Origin: Herminiimonas sp. KBW02
GTDB lineage: Bacteria > Pseudomonadota > Gammaproteobacteria > Burkholderiales > Burkholderiaceae_D
Assembly: GCF_003852535.1 (NCBI RefSeq)
Contig: NZ_QAJP01000008.1
Location: forward strand, 316,013-380,012
Reading direction: 5' to 3'
Length of the DNA: 64,000 nt
The number at the start of each line of letters is the position of its first letter. Position 1 is the first letter of the stretch. The notes under the pieces were generated by a model that worked only from the letters and a program-made list of their open reading frames with translations, had not been told where the DNA came from and made no database searches. A program made the position numbers and the translations under genes. Shown one piece after another: positions 25,032-35,548 of the stretch.

Positions 25032-25466
25032 TCAGGCAGCGACTTCAACGCCACGGTTAGCAAGTGCATCGGCGCGCTCATTACCGGCATGGCCATTATG
25101 GCCACGCACCCAGCGCCATTCGATTTTATGACGCGCCTGCGCGGCATCCAGCTCCTGCCACAGATCCACATTCTTGACCGGTTCCTTGGAAGCGGTTTTC
25201 CAGCCGCGTGCTTTCCAGCCGTGTATCCATTCGCTGATGCCTTTTTGTACGTACTGGCTATCGGTATGCACGACCACTTCGCAGGGACGGGTCAACAGGT
25301 TGAGCGCTTCGATGACTGCCTTCAGTTCCATACGATTGTTGGTGGTGTTGAGTTCGCCGCCGAAAATTTCTTTCTCGTGTTCGCCCATCACCAGCAACGC
25401 GCCCCAGCCGCCACGGCCAGGATTGCCCTTGCACGCGCCATCGCTATATATATCTATCTTGTCCAT
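25032..25466 (-). CDS. rnhA: Ribonuclease HI
   Basis: 144 residues. All four catalytic carboxylates are visible: [38 protein letters not shown], and [10 protein letters not shown] near the C-terminus. It degrades the RNA strand of RNA-DNA hybrids, removing primers and R-loops. It lies between the methyltransferase gene and dnaQ, all on the minus strand with short gaps (24 and 40 bases), so an operon is likely. Confidence 0.95.
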   Translation of the reverse strand: MDKIDIYSDGACKGNPGRGGWGALLVMGEHEKEIFGGELNTTNNRMELKAVIEALNLLTRPCEVVVHTDSQYVQKGISEWIHGWKARGWKTASKEPVKNVDLWQELDAAQARHKIEWRWVRGHNGHAGNERADALANRGVEVAA

Positions 25467-25490
25467 GCTGCTTTCTTTTCTCTCTGCTAC

Positions 25491-26270
25491 TTATTTGTGT
25501 GACTTATGTATTTTGTTGGTCGCCGGCACGCCTTGCGGCGCAGTGGCTTTTTGTGTTTTCCAGGTCGGGCCTATCAGGTGCATGCCACGCACACGCTTGA
25601 CTGCCTGCACCACATAGACTGCACCAAGGTAAGGCCACCAGCGCTCACCTATGTTTTCCAGGAAATTAAAGCGATCCAGCCATTTTTGGGTTTCACACGG
25701 CGGCGCATAGCAACCGAAGTAACCACCGCTGACTTCCATATTCAACAACTTCAGCCAGTCCTTCACACGCGGCAGGCTGATGAATTCGCCTTGCTGCGGC
25801 AGGAAATACGATTCGCTCAGACGCCCGATGATTTGTCGCGCGCCCCAGAAGCTATACGGATTAAAGCCGCAGATGATGACCTGCCCTTCCGGAATCAGCA
25901 CGCGCTCGACTTCACGCAGAACCTGATGCGGCTCCTTCGCGAACTCCAGTGCGTGCGGCAGAATCACCAGGTCTATGCTGGCCGATGCATACGGCAATTC
26001 TTCAAAATCCTGCACCACCACCAGCGGATGCGCTTCGTTGTCATGCCCTTTAGCCGGGAAGCCGGTATCGGTCAGCCAGGTGTGCGGCATGCGGTTGGCA
26101 CGCAAGGCCTGGATCTGCGGCAAGCCGATCTGGGTGGCGTTGAAGCCAAAGATGTCTACCGTCAACTCATCCAGACGCGCGTGCTCCCAATCCCGCACAT
26201 AGTTGCCGGTCGGTGTCTCAAGCCAGGGCCCGAGGGATATAATGGATTTTTCTGTAGAAGATGTTTCCAT
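25491..26270 (-). CDS. SAM-dependent methyltransferase-like protein of the rnhA-gloB locus
   Basis: 259 residues from METSSTEK. A class I methyltransferase fold is indicated by the central [22 protein letters not shown] and [27 protein letters not shown], which match the post-II to post-III motifs. The usual glycine-rich motif I is replaced by [15 protein letters not shown], so SAM binding may be altered. The family sits next to gloB and rnhA in many proteobacteria; its substrate is unknown. The ATG at 26268-26270 overlaps the gloB start (26269-26271) on the opposite strand. A TTG at 26312, also open, would place the start inside gloB. Confidence 0.83.
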   Translation of the reverse strand: METSSTEKSIISLGPWLETPTGNYVRDWEHARLDELTVDIFGFNATQIGLPQIQALRANRMPHTWLTDTGFPAKGHDNEAHPLVVVQDFEELPYASASIDLVILPHALEFAKEPHQVLREVERVLIPEGQVIICGFNPYSFWGARQIIGRLSESYFLPQQGEFISLPRVKDWLKLLNMEVSGGYFGCYAPPCETQKWLDRFNFLENIGERWWPYLGAVYVVQAVKRVRGMHLIGPTWKTQKATAPQGVPATNKIHKSHK

Positions 26271-27045
26271 GCGTATGTTGAGTGTACTGACTGTTCCCGC
26301 TTTTAACGACAATTACCTGTGGATTATCCACGATGGCGTCCATGCCGCTGTGGTTGATCCGGGCGATGCCCGACCGATACTTGCCGCGCTGGAAGCGCAT
26401 AAACTTTCCCTTGTCGCTATTCTACTGACTCATCACCATAGTGACCATGTCGGCGGTGTATCAACTTTGTTGCAGCATTTCAAAGTTCCGGTCTATGCGC
26501 CACGCAAAGATCCTATTGCCAACGTCACGCAAGCACTGGATGAAGGCGATATCGTCACCGTTCCTGAGCTCGGCCTGAAATTGTCGGTACTGCATGTACC
26601 CGGCCACACGCTGGGCCACATCGCTTACGTCGCGCCAGAGCAAGGCTGGCTATTCTGCGGTGACACACTGTTTGCCGGTGGTTGCGGTCGCATCTTTGAA
26701 GGTACGCCAACGCAAATGCTGGCTTCGCTGGACAAGCTTGCAGCGCTGCCGAATGACACCAAGGTGTACTGCGCCCACGAATACACCATCTCCAACCTGC
26801 GCTTTGCACTGGCCGCAGAACCGGCCAATACCGTACTGGCAGAACGCTTCGAGGCTGAACAGGCCAAGCGCAAGCAAAATATTCCGACCGTCCCGTCAAA
26901 TATCGGCCTCGAAAAGTCGACCAATCCCTTCCTGCGTGCCCGTGAACCGGCTATCGCCAGGCAAATGGTAGCCGACGGTCGCGCCAAGAATGCTGATCCG
27001 GTCGCTGTCTTCGCTGCGCTGCGTGAGTGGAAAAACAACTTCTAG
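26269..27045 (+). CDS. gloB: Hydroxyacylglutathione hydrolase (glyoxalase II)
   Basis: 258 residues, the normal length. The binuclear metal site is complete: [32 protein letters not shown] and [11 protein letters not shown]. The C-terminal region with [20 protein letters not shown] is the glutathione-binding part. It hydrolyses S-lactoylglutathione to lactate and glutathione. The start MRML(S) fits the family; a second ATG is at 26275. The start codon interlocks with that of the divergent methyltransferase gene. A terminator follows at 27112. Confidence 0.94.
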   Translation: MRMLSVLTVPAFNDNYLWIIHDGVHAAVVDPGDARPILAALEAHKLSLVAILLTHHHSDHVGGVSTLLQHFKVPVYAPRKDPIANVTQALDEGDIVTVPELGLKLSVLHVPGHTLGHIAYVAPEQGWLFCGDTLFAGGCGRIFEGTPTQMLASLDKLAALPNDTKVYCAHEYTISNLRFALAAEPANTVLAERFEAEQAKRKQNIPTVPSNIGLEKSTNPFLRAREPAIARQMVADGRAKNADPVAVFAALREWKNNF

Positions 27046-27111
27046 GCCATTGCCAGCACTATCAGTATTTTCTTAGCAGTACCCCGAATAATTCCCCATG
27101 AGCAAGCAAAG

Positions 27112-27131
27112 ACCGGCAAATGCCGGTTTTT
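27112..27131 (+). terminator. Rho-independent terminator after gloB
   Basis: ACCGGCA and TGCCGGT form a short GC stem with loop AA, followed by TTTT. It lies about 65 bases after the gloB stop. Confidence 0.65.
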
Positions 27132-27209
27132 CGTGAGAAATATTATCTTTTTGATATCCGCCTTTAGTGGAAAAACAGGCGATAAACACTAGCTGTTGTG
27201 TAAATTGTC

Positions 27210-27238
27210 TTGACTAGCAAAATGCGCATTACTTACAC
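27210..27238 (+). promoter_or_regulatory. Candidate sigma-70 promoter of mltD
   Basis: TTGACT (27210-27215), a 17-base spacer, then TTACAC (27233-27238). The -35 is good, the -10 mediocre. It would give a leader of about 50 bases. Confidence 0.35.
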
Positions 27239-27294
27239 TCGGCCATTATCCTTTTCAACCGGCTGCTCATGGGTCGGTATTTTTGTGAGATCCC

Positions 27295-28878
27295 ATGCCT
27301 ACATCCGATTTTAAAGTGCCCTACAAAACCATTACTGCCGCCGTCTTGCTAAGCTTCGCCGGCCTCTCCCACGCCAGCGATCTCTCGCTACCGCCCTACA
27401 ACTGGGTAAAAGACGCAGCCCTGCAAGACAATCCCGCCCTCGCCAACGATCCCCTCAGTGAATTTGTTGTCACCAGTGAAGATGACGTCTGGGGACGCAT
27501 CCGCAAAGGCTTTGGCATACCTGACCTGACCGACAACCAGTTGGTGATCAACCAGACGATCTGGTACAGCTCGCGCCCTGACTATATCGGCCGCACCACC
27601 AAACGTGCTTCGCTGTATCTGTACCACGTGGTTGAGGAACTGGAAAAACGCGGCATGCCGACCGAACTGGCCTTGCTGCCTTTCATCGAATCCGCATTCA
27701 ACCCGCAAGCCTACTCAACCGCCAAAGCGGCAGGCATGTGGCAATTCATTCCATCGACTGGGCGCGACTTCAACCTGAAACAAAATATGTTCAAGGATGA
27801 GCGTCGCAGCGTACTGGCCTCGACCGATGCTGCGCTGACTTACCTGCAAAAGCTGTATGGCATGTTTGGTGACTGGCAACTGGCGCTGGCTGCATATAAC
27901 TGGGGCGAAGGCTCGGTCCAGCGCGCCATCAAGAAAGCTGAAGCAGCGGGCGTAGGCACCGACTTCAACAGCCTGTCGGCCTACATGCCGGCAGAAACCC
28001 GCAACTATGTACCGAAGCTGCAAGCGGTCAAGAACATCATCGCCTCACCGGATGCCTACGGCATTACCCTGCTGAAGGTCGATAACCAGCCTTACTTCGT
28101 CAGCATCGCCAAAACCCGCGACATCGACGTCAAGCTGGCGGCGCAACTGGCTGAGTTGCCTATGGATGAATTCAAGGCCTTGAATCCGCAATTCAACCGC
28201 CCTGTGATTACCGGCAGCAGCAACACCCAAATCCTGCTGCCACAAAGCAATGCAGAGAAGTTCAAGGCCAACCTGGCAAAATGGAGCCATGCGCTGTCGT
28301 CGTGGACTGCGCACAAGGTCACCAATGCACGTGAACGCATAGAAACCATTGCAGCGAAATTCCATACCACGCCGCAAATCATCCGCGAAGTGAACAACAT
28401 TCCGCCTAAGATGGTGTTGAAAGCTGGTTCGACCGTGCTGGTACCACGCACTGAGGACAGCGCACAGAAAGACATTACACAGGAAGTCGCCGACAACGCG
28501 ACGCTGGCCATGGCGCCGGACGTACCGGATACCAAGCGCATCAATGTGACTGTCAAGAAAAAGGAAACCATTAATACGCTGGCGAGCCGTTACAAAGTCA
28601 CCATCGCGCAAATCAAATCATGGAATAACCTGAGCCACGACAAACTGGCCAGCGGTCAGAAACTGGAATTACACGTACCGTACAAAGCCGCAGTCGCAAG
28701 CAACAACAAATCAAAAGCAGCACCGAGCAAGTCAGTCGCGAAATCCACCAAACAGGCCAGCCGCACACCTGCCAAATCGACCAAAGCTAAAACCGCAGTC
28801 GCTTCCAACAAATCTGGCAACAAGACACCCGCCAAAATCAGCGTTGCATCCGCCAGCGGCAAAATTAATCTGAAATAA
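27295..28878 (+). CDS. mltD: Membrane-bound lytic murein transglycosylase D with LysM domains
   Basis: 527 residues. A signal peptide ends near residue 27 (SHASDLS). The SLT domain (about 90-240) has the catalytic Glu in LLPFIESAFNP near residue 131, with AKAAGMWQFIPSTGRDF and ALAAYNWGEGSVQRA. Two LysM modules follow (about 340-385, THKV-like to VLVPR; about 420-465, NVTVKKKETINTLASRYKV to LELHVP). The last 60 residues are a Lys/Ala/Ser-rich tail that may bind the cell wall. It cleaves peptidoglycan to 1,6-anhydro products. No lipobox cysteine is seen, unlike E. coli MltD. Confidence 0.92.
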   Translation: MPTSDFKVPYKTITAAVLLSFAGLSHASDLSLPPYNWVKDAALQDNPALANDPLSEFVVTSEDDVWGRIRKGFGIPDLTDNQLVINQTIWYSSRPDYIGRTTKRASLYLYHVVEELEKRGMPTELALLPFIESAFNPQAYSTAKAAGMWQFIPSTGRDFNLKQNMFKDERRSVLASTDAALTYLQKLYGMFGDWQLALAAYNWGEGSVQRAIKKAEAAGVGTDFNSLSAYMPAETRNYVPKLQAVKNIIASPDAYGITLLKVDNQPYFVSIAKTRDIDVKLAAQLAELPMDEFKALNPQFNRPVITGSSNTQILLPQSNAEKFKANLAKWSHALSSWTAHKVTNARERIETIAAKFHTTPQIIREVNNIPPKMVLKAGSTVLVPRTEDSAQKDITQEVADNATLAMAPDVPDTKRINVTVKKKETINTLASRYKVTIAQIKSWNNLSHDKLASGQKLELHVPYKAAVASNNKSKAAPSKSVAKSTKQASRTPAKSTKAKTAVASNKSGNKTPAKISVASASGKINLK

Positions 28879-28903
28879 GCAAACCCGAAGTAAGCAAGCT
28901 CAA

Positions 28904-28927
28904 GTAAGCGTCGTGCCCGACGCTTAC
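28904..28927. terminator. Shared hairpin between mltD and yejF
   Basis: GTAAGCGTCG (28904-28913) and CGACGCTTAC (28918-28927) with loop TGCC. The stem includes the yejF stop codon. No strong T-run on either side; probably serves both convergent genes. Confidence 0.55.
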
Positions 28928-30516
28928 ACTGCCACCTCATCTGGACGGGCGTAGACCGAAGCAGCCAGCAAACGCTGGGTATAAGCTTGCGTCGGCTTCG
29001 ACAATACCGCTTGTGTCAGGCCCTGCTCCACTACCTTCCCGTCTTTCATCACCATCACACGATGTGCCATCGCGCGTATGACGGCCAGATCGTGGCTGAT
29101 GAAGATATAAGCCATACCGTACTTCTTCTGTAAGTCCGCCAGCAGCAACAGCACCTGATGCTGTACCGACACATCCAGTGAAGACGTCGGCTCATCCAGC
29201 AAAATCAAATCCGGCTTCAGTACCAGCGCACGCGCAATCGCAATCCGCTGCCGCTGGCCACCGGAGAATTCATGCGGGTAACGCGTCATCATCTCGGCCG
29301 ACAAACCCACTTCCTGCAAACCGTCTGCCACCGCCTTGCGTATGCCATGCGGCCCAAGCTGCGGCTGATGCAAAGCCAGTCCTTCGCCAACGATCTGCTC
29401 TACCGTGCGGCGCGGTGACAGTGAAGCGAACGGATCCTGAAACACGATCTGCATGCGCGCACGCAAAGGACGCAAGGAATCGCGACTCTGGTTGGTAATC
29501 GACTGCCCTGCAAAACTGATTTCACCTTTTACATGCGCACTCGACAGGCGCAGCAGCGCCAGGCCCAGCGTCGACTTGCCGGAGCCGGACTCACCGACTA
29601 TGCCCAGCGTCTCGCCCGGCCGCACCTGCACATCGACCTGATCGACGGCGACAAAAGGAAGCTTTTTGAACCAGCCTTTTTTGATATCGAAGCTACAGCT
29701 GACCTGCTCGGCCTGCAGCAAAGGCGTCGCCGCCTCACTCACCTCATTCACCAATTGATGCGGCTGGCTGGCCAGCAGCTTCTTTGTATAGGCTTCACGC
29801 GGCGCGCTGAATAATTGCTGCGTCGTCGCCACTTCCAGCAAGCGCCCTTTTTCCATCACGCCGACGCGATCAGCGAAATGGCGCACCAGATTCAGGTCAT
29901 GCGTAATCATCAGCACGGCCATATTCTCTTCGCGCTGCAACTGATTCAGCAGCTCGACGATCTGCACCTGTATCGTGACATCGAGTGCCGTGGTCGGCTC
30001 ATCGGCGATCAGCAGCTTGGGCTTGCAGGCCAGCGCCATCGCGATCATCGCGCGTTGGCGCTGACCACCGGACAATTCATGCGGATACGATAAGGCACGT
30101 CGTTGCGGTTCCGGAATACCAGTCTTTTCCAGCAATTCAACCGTACGCAAGGCGGCCGCTTTCGCGCTGATGCCTTCATGCAACATCAGCACTTCGGCAA
30201 TCTGGTTACCTATCGTGAACAAGGGATTCAGTGCCGTCATCGGCTCCTGGAAGATCATCGCGACATCATTGCCGCGCACCGAGCGCATCGCCGCTTCGGT
30301 CTTTTGCAGGATGTCCTGACCTTCAAACAGAATCTTGCCGCCGTATGTCGCGTCCTGGTTTAGACGCAGCAAAGACAAGGCCGTTACCGTCTTGCCGGAA
30401 CCCGACTCACCGACCAGCGCAAACTTTTCACCAGCTGCAATGCTGAAGCTGACATCGTTGACCACCTTGCTGGTATCAAACGATACCTGCAGGTTTTGTA
30501 TATCGAGCAGACTCAT
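28924..30516 (-). CDS. yejF: Peptide/microcin C-type ABC importer, double ATP-binding subunit
   Basis: 530 residues holding two complete ABC ATPase halves. The first has [15 protein letters not shown] (near 36), [15 protein letters not shown] and [16 protein letters not shown]. The second has [15 protein letters not shown] (near 310), [15 protein letters not shown] and [16 protein letters not shown]. This fused DppD-DppF type is the YejF architecture. It powers uptake of oligopeptides or microcin C-like compounds through YejBE. Start and yejE stop overlap by four bases. Confidence 0.92.
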   Translation of the reverse strand: MSLLDIQNLQVSFDTSKVVNDVSFSIAAGEKFALVGESGSGKTVTALSLLRLNQDATYGGKILFEGQDILQKTEAAMRSVRGNDVAMIFQEPMTALNPLFTIGNQIAEVLMLHEGISAKAAALRTVELLEKTGIPEPQRRALSYPHELSGGQRQRAMIAMALACKPKLLIADEPTTALDVTIQVQIVELLNQLQREENMAVLMITHDLNLVRHFADRVGVMEKGRLLEVATTQQLFSAPREAYTKKLLASQPHQLVNEVSEAATPLLQAEQVSCSFDIKKGWFKKLPFVAVDQVDVQVRPGETLGIVGESGSGKSTLGLALLRLSSAHVKGEISFAGQSITNQSRDSLRPLRARMQIVFQDPFASLSPRRTVEQIVGEGLALHQPQLGPHGIRKAVADGLQEVGLSAEMMTRYPHEFSGGQRQRIAIARALVLKPDLILLDEPTSSLDVSVQHQVLLLLADLQKKYGMAYIFISHDLAVIRAMAHRVMVMKDGKVVEQGLTQAVLSKPTQAYTQRLLAASVYARPDEVAV

Positions 30517-31556
30517 GCCTTCCTCCGCACATCCAGCGAATTGCGCAAGGCATCACCTATATTCGTCAGCAGGAGCAGCATCATGGTCAGCACCACGAAG
30601 GTGGACAAGGCAATCCACCATGCATCCAGATTGTTTTTACCCTGCGCCAGCAACTCACCGAGGCTGGCGGTCGAAGGTGGCACACCCAGCCCGAGGAAGT
30701 CCAGGCTGGTCAACGCCAGAATCGCGCCGCTCATACGGAACGGCAAAAAGGTCACGACCGGGGTCAGGCTATTCGGCAAGACATGACGCCAGATGATTTG
30801 GCCGTTCGACAAACCGAGCGCACGCGCCGCCTGTACATATTCCAGATTACGATTACGCAGGAAATCGGCGCGCACATAATCCGACAAACCCATCCAGCCG
30901 AACAGTGACAGCAGGATCAGCAGCAAGCCTATGCTGGGCTGGAAAATCGACGCGAAGATGATCAGCAGATACAACTCAGGCATCGCGCCCCAGATTTCCA
31001 TGAAGCGCTGGAAGAACAAGTCCGTCTTGCCCGCGAAGTAACCCTGGATAGCACCTGTAATCAAACCCAGTAACACGCCGGTGAATGTCAGCGCCAGGCC
31101 AAACAGCACGGAGACACGGAAGCCATACAGCAGGCGCGCCACCACGTCGCGCCCCCGGTCATCGGTACCCAGCCAGTTCTCGGCAGACGGTGGCGCCGGA
31201 TTCGGCGATGTCGCGAAGTAATTCAGCGTGTCGTAGTGATAGCGGTTGAGCGGATAGATGGCCCAGTTGCCGTCCTTCTCGAACTGTTCCCGGATAAAGG
31301 GATCGAGGTAATCAGCGGGCGATTCGAAGTCACCGCCGAATTTCTTTTCCGAATAGGTCTGCAGTATCGGGAATACCAGCTCACCGTTGTAGCGTGCCAC
31401 CAGCGGCTTGTCGTTCGACAGCACTTCCGCCAGCAAACTGATGACTACCAGCACGCTGAAAATAATCAGGCTCCAGTAGCCGCGACGATTCTTTTTAAAG
31501 CGCAGCCAGACCCGGCGTCCCGGTGAAACCGGCGCTGCGGTAGCGAGTTGGTTCAT
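30513..31556 (-). CDS. yejE: ABC importer permease
   Basis: 347 residues. An N-terminal membrane segment and a large periplasmic region (about 50-130, with YNGELVFPILQTYSEKKFGG) precede GTDDRGRDVVARLLYGFRVS and the DppC-like transmembrane domain. The EAA-type cytoplasmic loop is RNLEYVQAARALGLSNGQIIWRHVLPN. This long periplasmic insert is characteristic of YejE. Overlaps yejB and yejF by four bases each, so translation is probably coupled. Confidence 0.93.
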   Translation of the reverse strand: MNQLATAAPVSPGRRVWLRFKKNRRGYWSLIIFSVLVVISLLAEVLSNDKPLVARYNGELVFPILQTYSEKKFGGDFESPADYLDPFIREQFEKDGNWAIYPLNRYHYDTLNYFATSPNPAPPSAENWLGTDDRGRDVVARLLYGFRVSVLFGLALTFTGVLLGLITGAIQGYFAGKTDLFFQRFMEIWGAMPELYLLIIFASIFQPSIGLLLILLSLFGWMGLSDYVRADFLRNRNLEYVQAARALGLSNGQIIWRHVLPNSLTPVVTFLPFRMSGAILALTSLDFLGLGVPPSTASLGELLAQGKNNLDAWWIALSTFVVLTMMLLLLTNIGDALRNSLDVRRKA

Positions 31557-32617
31557 GAGTTCAGGCTTTCAAACTGCAGGCGCGGATCAGCCCAGACGTA
31601 ACACAGGTCGCCCAGCAACTTGACCACCAGGCCGATCAATGTGAACAGATACAGCGTCCCCATCACCACCGGATAATCGCGTCGTATCACCGATTCATAC
31701 GACAGCAAACCAAGGCCGTCGAGCGAGAACAGGGTTTCGATCAGCAAGCTGCCGGTGAAGAAGGCGCCAATGAAGGCGGCCGGAAAACCGGTCACCAGTG
31801 GAATCAGCGCATTGCGGAATACGTGCTTATACAAGACCTTGTTTTCGCTCAGACCTTTGGCGCGAGCGGTCAGCACATACTGTTTGCGTATCTCTTCGAG
31901 GAAGGTGTTCTTGGTCAGCATGGTCATCACCGCAAACGAGCCCGCTACCGATGCCGTCACCGGCAAGGCGATGTGCCACAAGTAATCGAGTACCTTGCCG
32001 ATCAGCGACAGCTGCTCCCAGTTATCCGAAGTCAGACCGCGCAAAGGGAACCATTGCACGAAGCTGCCGCCGCCAAACATCACCAGCAGGAACACGCCGA
32101 GGATAAAGCCCGGGATCGAATAACCGATCAGCACCAGCATGGTAGTCAGTGAATCAAAGCGGCTGCCTTCGCGCACTGCCTTGGCGATGCCCAGCGGCAG
32201 CGAAATAAAGTAGGTCAGGAAAAAGGTCCACATCCCTATCGTGATCGATACCGGCAATTTGGATACCACCAGATCCCATACATCCTTGTGGTGATAAAAG
32301 CTTTGTCCCAGGTCGAAGGTCGCGAAGCCTTTCAGCATTTGCCAGAAGCGCTCTATCGGTGGCTTGTCGAAGCCATACAGTGCCTTGATCTCGGCCACGC
32401 GCTCCGCATCTATACCCTGCCGTCCGCGATACTGCGCACCACCACCGCCACCGCCCACGTCTCCACTGGCACCAAACTGTCCCTTCAGTTCGACCAGCGC
32501 CTGTTCAACCGGGCCACCGGGGACGAACTGGATCACGGCAAAGGTAATCGCGATCACACCCAGCAAAGTGGGCAGCATCAGCAATACGCGCTTGATTATG
32601 TAAGACCACAGATTCAT
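31553..32617 (-). CDS. yejB: ABC importer permease
   Basis: 354 residues of the DppB type: IIKRVLLMLPTLLGVIAITF at the N-terminus and the EAA-like loop EEIRKQYVLTARAKGLSENKVLYKHVFRNALIP. A glycine-rich stretch (DVGGGGGGAQYRG, about 52-64) precedes the first periplasmic loop, as in other YejB proteins. It forms the channel with YejE. The start lies ten bases after the yejA stop. Confidence 0.93.
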   Translation of the reverse strand: MNLWSYIIKRVLLMLPTLLGVIAITFAVIQFVPGGPVEQALVELKGQFGASGDVGGGGGGAQYRGRQGIDAERVAEIKALYGFDKPPIERFWQMLKGFATFDLGQSFYHHKDVWDLVVSKLPVSITIGMWTFFLTYFISLPLGIAKAVREGSRFDSLTTMLVLIGYSIPGFILGVFLLVMFGGGSFVQWFPLRGLTSDNWEQLSLIGKVLDYLWHIALPVTASVAGSFAVMTMLTKNTFLEEIRKQYVLTARAKGLSENKVLYKHVFRNALIPLVTGFPAAFIGAFFTGSLLIETLFSLDGLGLLSYESVIRRDYPVVMGTLYLFTLIGLVVKLLGDLCYVWADPRLQFESLNS

Positions 32618-32627
32618 CGCGGCATCC

Positions 32628-34448
32628 TCATTTAGCTTTGTCCTGCCACCAGGTTGAAATCACATACGGATCCGGCTGGTAATACAGCGGCAGCTTGGCC
32701 GGCATGCCGAAACGATTCCAGTAGGCGATCCTGTGCGTCGATGAATACCAGTGCGGAATCACAATGTATTTATTCAGCAGGACTCTATCCAGTGCGCGCG
32801 CTGCGCCTTGCAGCTCGGGGCGGCTATTGGCTGCGACCAGCGCTTCGACCAGGCGATCAACGGCCGGATCTTTCAGCCCCCAGAAATTACTCGAACCTTT
32901 TTCATCGGCAGCCTTCGAGCCAAACATGTCGAACATTTCATTGCCCGGCGTGCTGACATCCGGGAAGCGGATGCTGGTCATATCGTAATCAAACTCTTCC
33001 ATGCGCTTTTGCAGCAGCGCATAGTCAGCCGTACGCTGCGTCACCTGTATGCCCAGCTTTTGCAGATTGCGGACATAGACGCTGATCACCCTGCTCATCG
33101 CCGACTGGTCATCCATGATTTCAAATGCAAACACTTCGCCCTTGGCATTACGCAAGGCGCCGTCGCGATATTCCCAGCCAGCCTGGCGGAACAATTCGAC
33201 CGCTTTCAGCAGATTGGTACGCAGGGACCCCGGAGGATTGGTATTCGGCGGGACAGGTGCAGCACCGAATACGGCCGGATCCAGTTTCTTGCGCAGCGGC
33301 TCCAGAAACACCAGCTCTTCAACCGACGGCAGGCCGGTCGCCGCCATCGGACTGTTGTTGAAGAAAGAGTAGATGCGCTTATACGAGCCGAAGAATAACT
33401 GGCGATTCATCCATTCGTAATCGAGTGCCAGCGCCAATGCCTGCCGTACCCGCACATCCTGGAATTGCGGACGCCGCAGATTCATCAGGAAACCTTGCAT
33501 GCCAGCGCCGTTGGAGTGCGCCAGCTCACGCTTGATGATGCTGCCGTTATTGAATTTAGGCCCGATGTAACTGCGCGCCCAATTCTTTGCACTGTTCTCG
33601 ACCACCAGGTCGAACTCACCGGCCTTGAAGGCTTCCAGCCGCGCTACATTATCGTTATAGAAGCGATAGTTGATGCGATTGAAGTTGTACATACCCTTGC
33701 GCGTCGGGATATCTGTGCCCCAGTAGTTCGGGTTCAGCTTGTAGCTGATCGAGCGACCCGTATCGTAACGGTCTATCAGATAAGGTCCGGTCGTGATGGG
33801 CGCAGTCAGCTGGATCTTGTCGAAGTCTGTCCCTGCGGCCCACTTACGCGAGAACACCGGAACACTGCCGACGATCAGTGGCATTTCACGATTCAGCGTC
33901 TTGAAATCGAAGCGCACGGTACGCTCATTCAGCACTACGCATTGCTTGACGTTCTCAAGCAATGATTTAACCTGCGGCGCGCCTTTGGCGACCAGCGTAT
34001 CGAAGGAATGCTTGACGTCTGCTGCCAGCACGGGATCACCGTTATTGAAACGCGCCTTGGGATTGAGGCGGAAAGTCATCGCCATACGGTCCGGTGCCAG
34101 CTCCATATCCTCGGCCAGCAAACCATACATGGTCGCCACTTCATCGGTAATCGCTTCAGTGCCGCTGGAAGTCGTAGTCAGGCTTTCAAACATCAGCGTG
34201 GTCAAACCTGCTGCCGACACCCCCTTCATCGAGAAAGGGTTGAATTTATCAAAGCTGGTACGACGATCCGGATTGGCCAGGAATAACTCGCCGCCCTTGG
34301 GCGCATCCGGATTCACAAAATCAAAATGCGTGAAACCGGGCGGATACTTGGGTGCGTCGTAGAGGGAGAATGCATGCGCGGCAAAGGCAGCGGCGCCGGG
34401 CAAGGAAAGGAAACTGATCAGCAGAAAAGAAGGAAGTAATTTAGCCAT
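32628..34448 (-). CDS. yejA: Extracellular solute-binding protein of the Yej importer
   Basis: About 606 residues. A signal peptide runs from MAKLLPSFLLIS to about AFAAHAF. The body is an SBP_bac_5 (cluster C) binding protein: FTHFDFVNPDAPKGGEL, MAMTFRLNPKARFNNGDPV, ALALALDYEWMN-like and DMTSIRFPD. It would bind oligopeptides in the periplasm and deliver them to YejBE. An upstream ATG (34467-34469) would add seven residues; the chosen ATG has AGGTG before it. The four genes yejABEF form one tight minus-strand operon. Confidence 0.92.
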   Translation of the reverse strand: MAKLLPSFLLISFLSLPGAAAFAAHAFSLYDAPKYPPGFTHFDFVNPDAPKGGELFLANPDRRTSFDKFNPFSMKGVSAAGLTTLMFESLTTTSSGTEAITDEVATMYGLLAEDMELAPDRMAMTFRLNPKARFNNGDPVLAADVKHSFDTLVAKGAPQVKSLLENVKQCVVLNERTVRFDFKTLNREMPLIVGSVPVFSRKWAAGTDFDKIQLTAPITTGPYLIDRYDTGRSISYKLNPNYWGTDIPTRKGMYNFNRINYRFYNDNVARLEAFKAGEFDLVVENSAKNWARSYIGPKFNNGSIIKRELAHSNGAGMQGFLMNLRRPQFQDVRVRQALALALDYEWMNRQLFFGSYKRIYSFFNNSPMAATGLPSVEELVFLEPLRKKLDPAVFGAAPVPPNTNPPGSLRTNLLKAVELFRQAGWEYRDGALRNAKGEVFAFEIMDDQSAMSRVISVYVRNLQKLGIQVTQRTADYALLQKRMEEFDYDMTSIRFPDVSTPGNEMFDMFGSKAADEKGSSNFWGLKDPAVDRLVEALVAANSRPELQGAARALDRVLLNKYIVIPHWYSSTHRIAYWNRFGMPAKLPLYYQPDPYVISTWWQDKAK

Positions 34449-34646
34449 ACACCTGTCACTGGAATTCATTACACAAATACCCGCGCATGCAGATGCAGAT
34501 ATTGATGCTGATTACATGCTGATCGCCATGCTGGCCATGCTGGCAGCCAATATTGACGTTCTGGCTATTCTACAGAAACAGGCGGCCACTGGCACTGCCG
34601 ATGTAGCCCGGCAAATGCCCCAAAAAGCAAAGAATCACGACAAAAG

Positions 34647-34675
34647 TTGCCGTTGTGCCTGCTAGCCCCTACAAT
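34647..34675 (+). promoter_or_regulatory. Sigma-70 promoter of fabI
   Basis: TTGCCG (34647-34652), a 17-base spacer and TACAAT (34670-34675), about 58 bases before the fabI ATG. Both hexamers match the consensus well. Confidence 0.6.
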
Positions 34676-34732
34676 CTTGCCCATTCCGCGCTTATTCCCG
34701 CGTACTTAATTAAGAAGACACTGGAGTCGTTC

Positions 34733-35521
34733 ATGGCATTTTTGCAAGGCAAAAAAATTCTCATCACCGGTTTGTTATCGAACCGCTCCATCGCATACGG
34801 CATCGCTGCCGCCTGCAAGCGCGAAGGCGCTGAACTCGCATTTACCTATGTCGGTGAACGCTTCAAGGACCGTATCACCGAATTCGCCAAAGAATTCGAC
34901 AGCTCGCTGGTATTCGATTGCGACGTCGGCAGCGACGAACAAATCACCGCCTTGTTTGCCGACCTCGGCAAATCCTGGGATCACCTCGACGGCCTGGTAC
35001 ACGCGATCGGTTTCGCACCACGCGAAGCGATTGCCGGTGACTTCCTCGACGGCATCTCGCGCGAAGGCTTCAAAATTGCGCACGACATCTCGGCTTACAG
35101 CTTCCCGGCGATGGCTAAAGCAGCCTTGCCTTTGTTGCGTCCAAACGCAGCATTGCTGACCCTGACCTATCTCGGTTCGATGCGTGCCCTGCCTAACTAC
35201 AACACCATGGGTCTGGCCAAGGCATCGCTGGAAGCCAGCGTGCGTTACATGGCTGAATCGCTGGGCCCGAAAGGCGTACGCGTCAACGGTATCTCGGCTG
35301 GCCCGATCAAAACGCTGGCAGCCAGCGGCATCAAGGACTTCAGCAAAATCCTCAACTTTGTCAAAACACATGCGCCACTGCGTCGCAACGTCACGATTGA
35401 AGACGTCGGCAACACTGCGGCCTTCCTCCTGTCCGACCTGTCGGGCGGCATTACCGGTGAAATCACTTACGTCGACGGCGGCTTCTCGCACGTAGTCGGC
35501 GGCATGGGCGGCCTGGAATAA
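34733..35521 (+). CDS. fabI: Enoyl-[acyl-carrier-protein] reductase (NADH)
   Basis: 262 residues. The FabI-type nucleotide motif is [19 protein letters not shown]. The catalytic Tyr-x6-Lys is in [15 protein letters not shown] near residues 156-163, preceded by [24 protein letters not shown] is the substrate-loop region. It reduces the trans-2 double bond in the last step of fatty acid elongation and is the usual triclosan target. The start MAFLQGKK fits family length; the frame is open 78 bases upstream. A good sigma-70 promoter precedes it and a terminator follows. Confidence 0.95.
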   Translation: MAFLQGKKILITGLLSNRSIAYGIAAACKREGAELAFTYVGERFKDRITEFAKEFDSSLVFDCDVGSDEQITALFADLGKSWDHLDGLVHAIGFAPREAIAGDFLDGISREGFKIAHDISAYSFPAMAKAALPLLRPNAALLTLTYLGSMRALPNYNTMGLAKASLEASVRYMAESLGPKGVRVNGISAGPIKTLAASGIKDFSKILNFVKTHAPLRRNVTIEDVGNTAAFLLSDLSGGITGEITYVDGGFSHVVGGMGGLE

Positions 35522-35548
35522 TCCATTCCCCCCCTGTGCAAATGAAGG

